From: Alitta virens
Taxonomy: Eukaryota; Annelida; Polychaeta; Phyllodocida; Nereididae
NCBI GenBank assembly: GCA_932294295.1
Contig: OW028577.1
Coordinates: 8,576,001-8,640,000 of the forward strand
Direction: 5' to 3'
DNA length: 64,000 bases
Of this stretch, positions 46,219-56,250 are shown in pieces. The translations under genes and the position numbers were made by a program. The notes beneath the pieces were generated by a model. It made no database searches and was not told where the DNA came from. It saw nothing but the letters and a program-made list of their open reading frames with translations. Every line of letters starts with the position of its first letter. Positions within the stretch are counted from its first letter, which is position 1.

Positions 46219-49200
46219 TTAGTGTTTAAGTAGTTGTTGTACGAAAGTACGTACATTTCCGCTTACGCGGAAATTATCTTCATAAAGTTTTTCAGTTAAG
46301 TTTGAGAGGGACGGATGCTCATCTTGTGAGAGCCACATCCCTTGTGTTAAGTTTTGAGTAATGAATACTTGTAACATCCCATTCTTAATTCTGGCCTTGG
46401 TTATTTCATAATCTCCCGACTTGGTGGGAGTCAGGCTGAGCAATGTTTGAACCTGTTTGACTGGTATTTGATGATCTGCTGCTAGATTGCTATTGCCTGG
46501 GGCGTATTTGGTGAATTGACTGATGGGGCGCGAGTTGTCATCTTGTGTCACGTTACACGTGTGACGTGAGTCTTGGGTGCAGTTCCCTGCTTCGTCCACA
46601 ATTTGTGCAATGTCATTTGTCGTTATGTCATGTTGGTTCCCCAGTTTTGATTTGAAAATTCCTTTTAATTTTGCTAGTGAATTGACTGGACCACTTGTGG
46701 TACGAACCCAAGCGGGTTTTAATCTATTCACGTGGAATTTCCCAGTGAGTTGTTGACCTTCTAGTGTCCCTAGAATTGCGTGGGAAGAATCCACCATTGA
46801 CCGAATTACTACTGGCCCTACAAAATCCATGCGGATTTTCTTGGATGCTGTCTGTAGAGCGCTGGCTGTGGGGGCCAACAAATATACAAGCATTCCTGCT
46901 GAATAAATGGTGCTTGTTGATGCTCTTCGTGCTTGTTTGACAGCCTGGTCGTGCTGCAATTTGTATTGAAGGTCCAAGACAGTTTTACCCACTTTCTGTA
47001 GTCTGGTTTTGAGTAACTCTACATAGTCGCGGTATGTGGGTGCTATGGAGTCTGTGGTGGGGACGTTAAACAAAGTGGGGGGGTGTCTAAGGTGTACCAA
47101 GTAATACGGGCTGTAATTGCCTAGGCTGGGCAATGCAAAACTGTTGTAGCCATATGCTACCGCATTACAAAATAAGTGCCAATTTCGGCCATTCTCATTG
47201 AGACATGACGTTAGCATATTGGCGATTGTTCCAATAAATCTTTCGGCTTTGTTTGCCTGATGGTTGCCTACCGACACGAAGTGGTGATTGATTTTAAGTG
47301 CCTGAAAGATATAATTTGTAACCTGGTTTTCAAACTCGCGGCCGTGATCTGTGATCAACGTAGAAAAAGGACCATATATGAATACACACTTTTGTAATAT
47401 TGCTTCTGCAACTGAAGCTGCATCTTTGTTCTTGAGTGGGACTAATATGACATAGCGTGTGATGTTACACACTAATGTCAGGATGTATCGGTGGTCTTCA
47501 GATGATGGTGGCATGGTCTTTAAGTCCGCATATACTTTGGAAAATGGGGCATATGATGTTGGAATATTTAATGCATATGTCCTGTCTTCATGCGGAGGCG
47601 ACTTTCTGTTCTGACATGTGACACATGTTTTGACATAGTCATTGACTTGTTGGTGCAGTCTTGGGAAATAGAAGTGCTGCTTAATTGTTGCCGCAACGCG
47701 GACAACTCCTTGATGGCATGCTAGCAGAGAGTCATGATAAATATGCAGTATTTGGGTTACCAATGCCTGTGGCAACGCAATGAGCAATTTGCAGTCAGAA
47801 TCATTTATGGAAAATTTAAATAAGACAGAGTCTATGATGATATATGACTCGGACTGTATCATTACATTTCGTGCTTCTTGACGATTAAATGGTAATGTAC
47901 CTTCTGCAATGTATCTGTACAAGTGAGCAAAATGTATGCATTGGGATTGCTGCTTTGATAACTCAGTCTTTGTAAATGGAAGAGCTGGGCAATCATTGAC
48001 TAGATTTTGCAATTTACTCAGTTGTTCAGTGAGCATCTTTTGCTTGGGCAGGTGTCTTATTTCGACCACAGTTTTGTCCAACTGAAGAGTGCTTGGGTCT
48101 CTGTAAAGATACTTTGGTGGCAGAGAGTGGGTTTCTGCTATCTTTGGACTGTCAATTTGGTCGGTGTATATGATCGAGCTGGGCTGCTGTTGTGGTTGAT
48201 TGACTGCGCACTCCACTAAGGTGGCTGGTGGTGTATTTACTGCTTGTGCAGCAGCTGCTGCAGCATGTCTGACAAATGTGGTAGTGCTGGGATTATTTGT
48301 CAGTTTTGGGAGACTGTTTGACGAGTCTCTGTTCCTAGTGACAGGGCCATGACTTTTCGACCTTATTTCTATTGTCACTGGATTTCTGCTAACTCTGTCT
48401 GGGGTGACAGATTTTGATGTTGTGGCTGTGTGTCTGTCATCTTGTTTCGACTTCTTGGCAGGGCGACCTCTGGGTCTTGCCGGCTCGGCATTTGTGGCCG
48501 CTGCTTGCGGTACTGTGTGCCCTGCTGAGGCAGGCGCCGATGGTCTGAGTTCAATTGGATCAGGCGGCGGCTGTGTCACCATTTGCTCTGCAGGATTTAC
48601 TGGTGGATCGCTTTGGGGTTGCTGCTGCCTTGCCTGCGCTCTTGTCATAACAAACGCAATATCCAGGTCGTCATTTGACAGCTGGGGATTACGTGACAAA
48701 AAATCAGCTACAATCATTGTTGAACCCTTACGATAGCCGACTTTCATTGAATATGTACTGAGCCGCTCTAAAAGTCGTTTTATTCTCTGAGTGGCAGGCT
48801 CTGTTTTAGCCTTCATGATCTGCGGGATCGCCGAGTGGTCGGTGTACACTTCAAATGTTGTGCTCTTTAATAAATGTCTGAAGGCATGAACTGAAATGTA
48901 TAACCCAGTAAACTCAAGCTCTGTTATTGAATAATTTTCCGCTGCTCTTGGTAATGCCTTAGAAAAATATCCTATCAATCTTTCTTGGCCTCTTTGGATC
49001 TGATATATGGCTGCACCTACTCCTATTTTACTGGTGTCGCAGTATAGTCGAAATAGTCCAGTGCTGTTTGGCATTGCTAGGACTGGTGGTTTCACCAGGA
49101 GCTCTATGATGTAATTATAGGCTTGTTGAGTCTCATGGTCCCATATGAACTGGGCGCTTTTAGCTGCAATTTTATGTAGAGGCCTGAGAAGTTTTTGTAG

Positions 49201-51240
49201 CTTAGGTAGATACATTGACAGGTATGACACCTTGCCAATGAAGGCTTTGAGCTTTCTTTTAGTGTCCGGGATAGGCATTTTGATGATTGCCTCTGTCCGC
49301 TGGCGTAGTGGAGCAATGCATGGGCCGCCATTCTGGATGAGTAACTTGTGTCCCATGTATGTGACCTTATCCCTGAACAACTTAGCTTTGGCCGGCGAGA
49401 TTTTAAGGCCATGTTTGCTAATGGCTGCTAGGATTACCTCTACATGCCGGAAGTGCTCTGCTTTTGTGCGGGAAAAAACGATCAGATCATCCATGATAGC
49501 TATACAAAATTCCTGCGCCTGGGCTTCGGAGAGGATTTCATTTATGTGAGTTTGAAAAACACTTGGCGATAAGGCCAAGCCCATCGGTAATTTGCGATAT
49601 TTGAAACTTGCACCACCGTGGTACGAGGTTATACCACAATATTGGGAAGCCTTCGGCGTGAGCGACAGGCTGTGGTACGCTTCTTTGAGGTCCAAAACTG
49701 AAATCACGGTTGGCTGTGCATGGCCGATGGTTTGGAGGGCATCTCGCAACAATGGGAAGGGCAGATTTCGTTTTATAATTTTCTGGTTAAGGAATCGAAA
49801 ATCTGTGACTAGACGCTTAGCGTCTGTGTCCTTCTTGCGGATTAGCATGACTGGACTGGAGTACTGCGAGTGTCCTGGTGTCAATACTCCCATTTTGACT
49901 AGTTTCTGTAGCTCCTTGTCAATCAGTGGCTTCTCTGCCTGAGCCACTGTAAAAGGGCGTATGTAGAAGGGCGTTTTGTCATTTAATTCAAAGTCGACTT
50001 CCGTACCAGTGTCTCCGACTTCACCATGGAGACTGAAGGCGCCCTTGTACTTCTGCAAGAGCTCTTTCAAAGCGCCTTGTTCCGAAGGATGGAGGACGCA
50101 ATCGTCATAGGCAATGTCTCTGTCAATAATTTCTTTGTCATACATAGTTAAGCGTACATCACAATCCTCCAAATGAGGATACTGTTCCTTCTTTAATTGT
50201 CGTAGCTGCTGTCTGGTTAATTGATTTTGCATTGCTGTGCTGTCCCTGTTGGCTGGTTGATTGTCACTGTCTTTGTCTGTTAATTGCTGTGTTGTCGGTG
50301 TGCATAATTTCAATAGCCCTTGTTTGTCTACGGGCGTGTACACATTGGTTAGGTCGCTAAATGATAAAGTGGCAAATGGCTTGTGTTTATACAATGTTGT
50401 GGTCCTGTTTGTGGGATTATGTATAATTACATTTGCTATGCACTTATTGAATTTGACAATCATCTGGGAACATGAATACTGTGATGCAAATTTAGTTGTC
50501 TTAATGAGTGCCACGCTGTTTTTCAAGAAACTAGGAATATGTCCTTTGATTTGCGCAACGCTTGTGGCACCTGGTTTGATAGTGATGTCGTGGCAGACAT
50601 GTAGATTGACAGAGGTAGATTTAAAATGCAATTGGTGTGTTCTAAAGTCCAATTTAGCGTCTAGTACTGCTAATGACTCAGTTCCTAGTATAAGGCCTAC
50701 ACCTCCTAGGTTATCTACTGCTCTGACTTCAATGTTGAATGATTCACCGCCAATTGTTATTGGGACATCCATGGCGTAGCTGGTGTATATTTCCTGTCCA
50801 TTGCCTACAGTAAACTTGAGCGGTGGGACATCTCTTTTTGTCAATTGGGACAAAAATGTGGATGCTTCTACTGTTCTGGCACATATTATTGACGAGGAAG
50901 CTCCTGAATCAATCAAAACTATCATTGCTTCTTTGCTAGGCAAGAAACCTTTGACCATGTTGTACTTGCTGAGCTGCAAGAGACACTGATTACTCTGTAC
51001 TGATGAGGTGCTTTCATCTGATTCTGAAGCTGAGTCTGATGACTCATGATCAGATGTGTGAGTGACATGAAGAAGATGATTAGATGATAAGGTGGTGGTT
51101 GTGGGATGATTGTGGTGAGATGAATGCTTGGATGATTCACATTCAATAACATTTTTTAATTTTGTGGGAGGATCATTGGTGTTGGGGTGGCCAGGGAGTC
51201 TGGTGTCTGCAGCCTGGGCCCCTAATGAAAAGGTAATTGT
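46219..51240 (-). CDS. pol: Gypsy pol: protease, RT, RNase H, integrase
   Basis: The frame is open from 51240 (after a TGA at 51243) to the stop at 46219, about 1670 codons. Residue numbers here count from 50979. Protease: VLIDSGASSSIICA (Asp near 24). RT: YRKLPMGLALSPSVFQ and an IAIMDDLIVFS catalytic box near 490, an IMDD variant of the usual YxDD. RNase H: LYCDTSKIGVGAAIY near 645 and VYTDHSAIPQIM. A Gln/Pro/Ala-rich linker follows. Integrase: zinc finger HIYHDSLLACHQG ... CVTCQNRK (about 1075-1120), then the D,D,E core with YADLKT, LITDHGREFEN (near 1210) and QANKAERFIG. A GPY/F-like segment (MDFVGPVVIRS ... KFHVNRLKPAW) closes it. All catalytic residues are present, so the enzyme could be active. 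It begins with a His/Ser/Asp-rich stretch that overlaps the end of gag and must be translated by frameshift. Confidence 0.95.
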   Translation of the reverse strand, partial: TITFSLGAQAADTRLPGHPNTNDPPTKLKNVIECESSKHSSHHNHPTTTTLSSNHLLHVTHTSDHESSDSASESDESTSSVQSNQCLLQLSKYNMVKGFLPSKEAMIVLIDSGASSSIICARTVEASTFLSQLTKRDVPPLKFTVGNGQEIYTSYAMDVPITIGGESFNIEVRAVDNLGGVGLILGTESLAVLDAKLDFRTHQLHFKSTSVNLHVCHDITIKPGATSVAQIKGHIPSFLKNSVALIKTTKFASQYSCSQMIVKFNKCIANVIIHNPTNRTTTLYKHKPFATLSFSDLTNVYTPVDKQGLLKLCTPTTQQLTDKDSDNQPANRDSTAMQNQLTRQQLRQLKKEQYPHLEDCDVRLTMYDKEIIDRDIAYDDCVLHPSEQGALKELLQKYKGAFSLHGEVGDTGTEVDFELNDKTPFYIRPFTVAQAEKPLIDKELQKLVKMGVLTPGHSQYSSPVMLIRKKDTDAKRLVTDFRFLNQKIIKRNLPFPLLRDALQTIGHAQPTVISVLDLKEAYHSLSLTPKASQYCGITSYHGGASFKYRKLPMGLALSPSVFQTHINEILSEAQAQEFCIAIMDDLIVFSRTKAEHFRHVEVILAAISKHGLKISPAKAKLFRDKVTYMGHKLLIQNGGPCIAPLRQRTEAIIKMPIPDTKRKLKAFIGKVSYLSMYLPKLQKLLRPLHKIAAKSAQFIWDHETQQAYNYIIELLVKPPVLAMPNSTGLFRLYCDTSKIGVGAAIYQIQRGQERLIGYFSKALPRAAENYSITELEFTGLYISVHAFRHLLKSTTFEVYTDHSAIPQIMKAKTEPATQRIKRLLERLSTYSMKVGYRKGSTMIVADFLSRNPQLSNDDLDIAFVMTRAQARQQQPQSDPPVNPAEQMVTQPPPDPIELRPSAPASAGHTVPQAAATNAEPARPRGRPAKKSKQDDRHTATTSKSVTPDRVSRNPVTIEIRSKSHGPVTRNRDSSNSLPKLTNNPSTTTFVRHAAAAAAQAVNTPPATLVECAVNQPQQQPSSIIYTDQIDSPKIAETHSLPPKYLYRDPSTLQLDKTVVEIRHLPKQKMLTEQLSKLQNLVNDCPALPFTKTELSKQQSQCIHFAHLYRYIAEGTLPFNRQEARNVMIQSESYIIIDSVLFKFSINDSDCKLLIALPQALVTQILHIYHDSLLACHQGVVRVAATIKQHFYFPRLHQQVNDYVKTCVTCQNRKSPPHEDRTYALNIPTSYAPFSKVYADLKTMPPSSEDHRYILTLVCNITRYVILVPLKNKDAASVAEAILQKCVFIYGPFSTLITDHGREFENQVTNYIFQALKINHHFVSVGNHQANKAERFIGTIANMLTSCLNENGRNWHLFCNAVAYGYNSFALPSLGNYSPYYLVHLRHPPTLFNVPTTDSIAPTYRDYVELLKTRLQKVGKTVLDLQYKLQHDQAVKQARRASTSTIYSAGMLVYLLAPTASALQTASKKIRMDFVGPVVIRSMVDSSHAILGTLEGQQLTGKFHVNRLKPAWVRTTSGPVNSLAKLKGIFKSKLGNQHDITTNDIAQIVDEAGNCTQDSRHTCNVTQDDNSRPISQFTKYAPGNSNLAADHQIPVKQVQTLLSLTPTKSGDYEITKARIKNGMLQVFITQNLTQGMWLSQDEHPSLSNLTEKLYEDNFRVSGNVRTFVQQLLKH

Positions 51241-51242
51241 TC
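51184..51242 (-). promoter_or_regulatory. Candidate -1 ribosomal frameshift signal at the gag-pol junction
   Basis: On the minus strand the last gag codons are CCT TTT CAT TAG. A TTT tRNA can slip one base back on TTTT (51231-51228) and re-pair fully, entering the pol frame (TCA TTA GGG GCC). About 5 nt downstream, GGGGCCCAGG and CCTGGCCACCCC can pair (CCAGG/CCTGG with GGGG/CCCC outside). Pol opens only 18 nt before the gag stop, which fits -1 shifting. Confidence 0.6.
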
Positions 51243-52349
51243 AACATTTATGTGACCTTCTCTTATGGCCCTTTTCAGTTTAAAACAATCACCAAGTTCA
51301 TGGCCGGTCTTATGACAAAATTGACATTGTCTTGGTCCGGGTGAGCTGGAGCGTCTGTCGTTGAAAGACACTGACTTTCCGGCTGTTGTTCCGTCATTAT
51401 CACGTCCATTGCGGGAGCTACTGTTGTCTCTGTTTCTAGAGTCATTGCTGTAGCGTCTGTCTCGTGAGTTGTCGTACCTGTCTCGTCTGTCTCGTGAATT
51501 GTCATACCTGGAGTGTCTGTCTCTTGAATTATCATATCTGTCGCGTCTGTCTCTTGATTGGTGTCTGTCTCGTCGGTTGTCTCTGTTGTTTTGTCCATAT
51601 CGTCTGTCTCTAGACTGGGATCTGTCTGTCTGTCTGTATCTGTCTCTGCTTTGCGATCTGCCTCGCTGTGCGGATGATGATCGTGAGTCTGACCTGTTCT
51701 GCCTGTCATTCTCTCTGTAATTACGGTAATTCTGTCTGGGCTGCTGGCTTTGGTTGCCCGCAAAGGATAGTAGTAACGATTCCATCTGTGTTACTATGTC
51801 ATTGTTGGGAGTCATTGCCATTACTGGTGCTGCCAGGGGTGCTGCTTCTGATAGCAATGCCTGTGCAGTTAGCATGCAGTCGTCGAGTGTTGCATCTCTT
51901 TTGGCTCTGAGTGCTGATCTAATGTGACTCGGAAACCCATTAATGAATTTGAGCTGTACATGCTCTTGGTCTGTTATCTTAGCTCTCGCGGCTGTAGAGC
52001 GGACCCTGTTACGATATGAATTTAGGGGCTCCCCTGGGACATACGCAAGGTCTGAAAATGCGCTTAAGCGTTCTTCACGCGTGGTGGCCCTCCCGAATGT
52101 AGACTTAAAATTCTTCTCAAGAGCATTCAGATCTGTGAATAGTGCTGTATTGTCATCGTACCAAATACGGGGCTCATCACCCAGTGTAAAAATGAATTCT
52201 TTGACAGCATCTTCATTGGAGATGTTCTGATAAGTTACATAATCTTTAAACAATAGCCAATGCACTGTGGCTTTCTGGCCATTTTTAGCTTCAAAGCGGC
52301 CCGGAAAGTATTTAGAAGCCTTACAACAAGCTTGATTTGCTTGCTCCAT
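51222..52349 (-). CDS. gag: Gypsy gag (capsid/nucleocapsid), 375 aa
   Basis: The N-terminal part (residues 1-190) looks like a retrotransposon capsid, with FKDYVTYQNISNEDAVKEFI, LEKNFKSTFGRATTREERLS and GEPLNSYRNRVRSTA. Residues about 205-330 are extremely Arg/Asp/Ser/Tyr-rich with repeats of (Y)DNSRDRR. A single CCHC zinc knuckle CQFCHKTGHELGDC lies near 342-355. The start at 52349 is about 245 nt inside the 5' LTR boundary. It packages element RNA into cytoplasmic particles. The stop is followed by pol in the -1 frame. Confidence 0.92.
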   Translation of the reverse strand: MEQANQACCKASKYFPGRFEAKNGQKATVHWLLFKDYVTYQNISNEDAVKEFIFTLGDEPRIWYDDNTALFTDLNALEKNFKSTFGRATTREERLSAFSDLAYVPGEPLNSYRNRVRSTAARAKITDQEHVQLKFINGFPSHIRSALRAKRDATLDDCMLTAQALLSEAAPLAAPVMAMTPNNDIVTQMESLLLSFAGNQSQQPRQNYRNYRENDRQNRSDSRSSSAQRGRSQSRDRYRQTDRSQSRDRRYGQNNRDNRRDRHQSRDRRDRYDNSRDRHSRYDNSRDRRDRYDNSRDRRYSNDSRNRDNSSSRNGRDNDGTTAGKSVSFNDRRSSSPGPRQCQFCHKTGHELGDCFKLKRAIREGHINVEQLPFH

Positions 52350-52576
52350 TTCAGATTTCTAATTTTAGATTTTCGTTATGCAAAAGTATTTTGAGAGATA
52401 GAACAGTCTTTTGTTAATGCAAGAGAGATATTTGAACCACACTATAGACGCAATAAACTGAAAACTGATATCAATATAGATAAATGTCACTGTACCTTTC
52501 TGATTAATGTCAGCATGAAGTTAATGTTGCTGTGCACTTTTGTATATTTCCAGTGCTGTAATTCCAGTGTTTTAAA

Positions 52577-52594
52577 ATGAGCCACTTTCCACCA
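52577..52594 (-). other. Primer binding site of the Gypsy element
   Basis: Directly adjacent to the 5' LTR, the minus strand reads TGGTGGAAAGTGGCTCAT. The leading TGG is complementary to the CCA end of a tRNA, as expected. I could not match the remaining bases to a tRNA I know well. Confidence 0.75.
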
Positions 52595-53030
52595 TGTTGT
52601 GTATTATAGTTGAGGAATAACTCTTAACACAGAGTATAGCTTGGCATAGAAAGGGTGGCTTTTAATCCAACATATAAACAAGGTATATGCAATGTATAGA
52701 TACAAGTATCAGGTTCAGCTACAGCTGGTCAACTAACTAAACTTAAGGTTGCACAAGTATTTCAAAGCCCCTTTTTCCAGGGGTCAGTTTGCTATTGGTT
52801 CTCTCTACTCCAGTGCACATATACATGGCCTGTTCTTATTGGCTTGTGCCTTGGGGTGGACAGTGGTCACTACCCTTTTTCTGGTTCACCTATCTTTGTT
52901 TAAGTTTTAGACTTTAAATGCCTTAAAGCAGGCTTGCTTAAAGTTCTTATTACTGAACTCTTAAGTCATAGTTCAGTAATACATAATAGATTGACATTTT
53001 GTTACATTAATACATTTTGACTATATGACA
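52595..53030 (-). repeat. 5' LTR of the Gypsy element
   Basis: 436 bp, apparently identical to the LTR at 43888-44323. It starts TGTCATATAGTC on the minus strand and ends ACACAACA. GTAA follows at 53031-53034 as the target duplication. Confidence 0.95.
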
Positions 53031-53034
53031 GTAA

Positions 53035-54305
53035 CACTTAGACTCACATGTCAAAATACCATTGAACATAATGAACAAACATCATAGATAATATGACTAT
53101 TATGACTGATATAGTAACATTACCAAAATCACTGGGGTTTGCAGGTTTTGATATATTTCTTGCCATTTTCCACTTAGGAAAAATTAAAGTATCTTCACAA
53201 CTATCCTGCCAATTTTTGCCTCAAATAACTTTCTAAATTGAAGTTGAAAATAAGGTAATATCAGTGTAGTAATTATAATTGCACATGTGAAACTGTGCAC
53301 CAAATAGGTCATTTAAATTGCTAATTATAATTGAGTCAATCTTCATTCAGAAAGTAAAAATGAATTTGAGTTGTAACTTAATCTGTATGTCTGCAAACAG
53401 TTGGGAGACGGAGGTTTTGGCACACAGAGAATCTGGTAACTCTCAAAAAAAAAATTAAAAAGTAAGAAAAGGAAGCCAGTTAATTCTAATGATAAAAACA
53501 ACAACGGATCTTGGCTAATTACAACAATTTAGTCAGCAATAATTGCACAAAATACAAAAAGAGCTCAAAATTAAGGTCGGCATGGTGACAGAGTCATGGA
53601 CACTGTGAGACAAGGCAGCGCAGACAGCACTTAGTCTGGAGTGGCCGTGTAGATACAGTAGTGCAACTAGCTATGAGGGAATAACAAATATCAGGTGGCA
53701 GAGTCGGTGTGGCAGTGGTGCTATCTTGGGAGAAATAAAGTCAGGCATCTGTAATGCAAAAGACTATGTGATGTGAGTGATATGCAAGTCAGTAGTGTCG
53801 CTGTCGGTACAGCAGTGCCAATGTAGGCAGTAATAAAAAATAAGGTGGCAGTGTCTGTGTGCACTAAACTAGTATGATGCAGCAGCAATGTACAGCAATG
53901 CAAAACACTATGTGAATAACAAAAAAGGCAGGAATGTCAGTGTCAGTGCAGCGCTGCGACTGGCAAGTAGGGGGTAGTAAGTGAAGTGAAAGTGACAGCA
54001 GTGAGTGTCAGTGTCAGTACAGCCATGTGACTGGGTAGAGAGTAACATATATTCCCCCCTCTCCACCATACCAACAACATATATATATATATATATATAT
54101 CATTTATTAATGTGTTCCGTGATATCTATCTGAGCCACGTAGCTTTCGTCCATTCATATGCAAATTATATGCAAATTACATGCAAATGATTTCAGTATCA
54201 ATACACCAAAGGTACTTTTTTGTTGGATACTGAACTTGGGTCCAAATAACTTTTTAGCCCATCTTTGCTTAAGGCTGCTCTCATTTCGGACATCATTTAG
54301 TTGCC
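53035..54305. other. No gene recognised; low-complexity stretch and (AT)n
   Basis: From about 53570 to 54050 the sequence is rich in diverged GGTGGCAGTGTCNGTGT and AATAACAAA units and looks like an old tandem array. (AT)n occurs at 54080-54100. The last about 150 bases may be the promoter of the ALDH-like gene, with no clear TATA box. Confidence 0.4.
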
Positions 54306-54356
54306 ATGGCAAATTACCCTCCTCCAATCACCAACCCCAAGATCCAGTACACCCAG
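54306..54356 (+). CDS. First coding exon of an ALDH1A-like aldehyde dehydrogenase
   Basis: ATG in good Kozak context (TTGCCATGG) opens a 17-codon exon, MANYPPPITNPKIQYTQ, ending exactly at a strong donor (CAG/GTAAGT). The ending (N/D)xKIQYT(K/Q) is how the N-terminus of ALDH1A-class retinal dehydrogenases reads just before the FINNEWH segment, and from memory the vertebrate exon 1 boundary falls at the same place. The remaining exons are not found in the 9.6 kb to the right, so intron 1 would be long. If correct, the product is a cytosolic NAD-dependent aldehyde dehydrogenase. The match rests on about ten residues. Confidence 0.5.
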
Positions 54357-56246
54357 GTAAGTTCATATTTGATGCACTTGTTGTCTGTATCATGGGTGGT
54401 GCCTACACTGCCTACGGACATTAAATTAATGAGATAAGAATGAAACTGCCTTGACATAACCTGCCTATAGTGACTGGATGGTCTATATGTTTAACTTGTG
54501 TACAGGTAACACTAATAGCAAACAATATTGCAATATTATAATAAATAAAAAGTACAATGAATCGTTAAACAATATAATAATTATTCCTTAACATTAATCT
54601 TTATGATCAGCAAATTAGGGTCACAAAAAAAGTTGAATGAGACACATAAATTATGCAAATTGTAATTTTGCATCTCTAGATAAAGTTGTTGGTGAGGAAT
54701 AATTTTATATATCCAATGGGCCATTAATCTATGTATGATTTGTATGCTATTTTTCCATAGGTCCAGGCTATTATTTCAAGAGTTTACCTTCTGTATTGAA
54801 TGTTTTATAGGTTTGTCAGAAATACTCAAATTTTAATTTTCTAAAAAATGGACTCCTTCATTTGTTTTCTTTCTTGTCTATTTATTCTTTCCTTCTTTCC
54901 TTCTTTCTTTTTTCTTGCTTACATATAACTACTTCTACAGTAATCAGTCAGTCAGCAAAGTGAGTCAGTTTAGCCAAATCAGTCAGTTCAGCCAAATCAG
55001 TGAGATTCAGTCAAGTTAATTCAGTCATATATTCAGTAAGTTGAGTCAGTGAAATTAGTCAGTTGAACTCAGTCAATTATGTCAGTCTGCCTGTCAGTTC
55101 AGCTCATCAGTTCAATCAGTCACTTCAGTCAAGTCAGTCTGTCTGTTGGTCAGTCAGTCAGCACAACAGAACATGACAGCTGACAAATAGTCAGTCATTT
55201 AGGCAGTCAGACAGTCGTTGGTTTCATTCTTGTACCTTTAACTTAAGTTTCAAGATTGTCATCAGTATTACTTTCTCTATAAATTATAGGTATATATTAT
55301 TGTATTTTCTCATTGTGTTCTAAATCTATAGATGATAAGATAATTGCAAATGAACTAATTAGAAAAAAACCCCATTGTTCTACCATGTATAGAAGCCAAG
55401 TAATTGCAAGTTGAAGTTGTGCACTCCTCCAACATCTTCAGGTGAGTTAAAGATGAACGTCTTTAGTTAAAGAAAGTCAGGTGAAAAGGCCAATGCCAAA
55501 AGTGAGCAGTTTCTGAATATAGGCCAAGGCCAAAAATCTAGGCCAAGGCAAAAGGTGTTTCTCACATAGGGTCACAGAAGAGAGAATTGTATCTGCTATA
55601 TCCTGGTGTCCCAAGCATTATGGATTACTTGTGTGCCTGTGTCATGTTATTAACCTAAACAGTAAAATAATGTGATGAATTCCAGGTGTCTAGAAGTGAG
55701 ACATTAAACTATTGTCAAATAGTGTTAATTTTAATCAAATACAGCATTTTCCTGAGCACCGTCCTGTAGCAGCTGTACGGAATAATGAAATAATAATTAC
55801 AATGATGCTAATCCAAAAATAGATAAATGTTGAACATACATTATTTTCTATCAAAATTGGAAGGTCCCCATTTGATTAGATTTTCATTGCATATTTCCCT
55901 AGTGATTTATCATATCATTTGAAGTATCAACAGGTTACATGTTTGTGTGTTTTACTATTGTCCTTTAGATTGTACTCAGTTAAAACACAATAATGATCAC
56001 TAATTCATGTTTATACCACAGGTTGAGTAAGTATATCAGCCAGTCAGAGGCCAAGTTTGCTAACAAATCAATGCCACGCAATTTTGCATCAAATTTGTAT
56101 TATTATCATTTTTGTCGCATAATTTTAAAAGAAAAATGCATCCAGTTATATAATTTTCAAAACTGAGATGCAAATGTGCAGCAGAGCGACTGTTATTGCC
56201 TGTATACAGATAAATTCTATCAATCGCTCAGTCTATCAATCAATCT
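54357..56246. other. Downstream flank of the ALDH-like exon; simple repeats
   Basis: If the ALDH-like gene is real this is intron 1. It contains a pyrimidine-rich (TTCT)n tract at about 54875-54925 and, from 54940 to 55215, a degenerate (CAGT)n array with TCAGTCAGT blocks. No exon is recognised. Confidence 0.45.
54940..55215 (+). repeat. Degenerate (CAGT)n array
   Basis: Many TCAGTCAG / GTCAGTTCAG units separated by short AT-rich variants over about 275 bp. This is a decayed tetranucleotide array. Confidence 0.85.
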
Positions 56247-56250
56247 TTAA

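Larger units (their letters stand above)
43888..53030 (-). mobile_element. Apparently intact Ty3/Gypsy LTR retrotransposon, 9143 bp
   Basis: Two 436-bp LTRs (43888-44323 and 52595-53030) appear identical base for base and end TG...CA. A 4-bp target duplication GTAA flanks the element (43884-43887 and 53031-53034). On the minus strand the order is 5' LTR, PBS, gag, -1 overlap, pol (protease, RT, RNase H, integrase), a 1.9-kb non-pol 3' region and 3' LTR. Integrase after RNase H defines the Ty3/Gypsy order. Identical LTRs and open frames imply a very recent insertion. No polypurine tract is evident next to the 3' LTR. No chromodomain or envelope frame was recognised. Confidence 0.95.

Noticed and set aside
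48404..48736. Plus-strand frames within the Gypsy gag-pol region (also 50261-50779, 49145-49549)
   Set aside because: They are antisense shadows of the long gag and pol frames with no motif of their own.
51275..51763. 162-aa minus-strand Thr/Asp-rich frame inside gag
   Set aside because: It is an alternative frame of the Arg/Asp repeat region of gag, produced by its low complexity.
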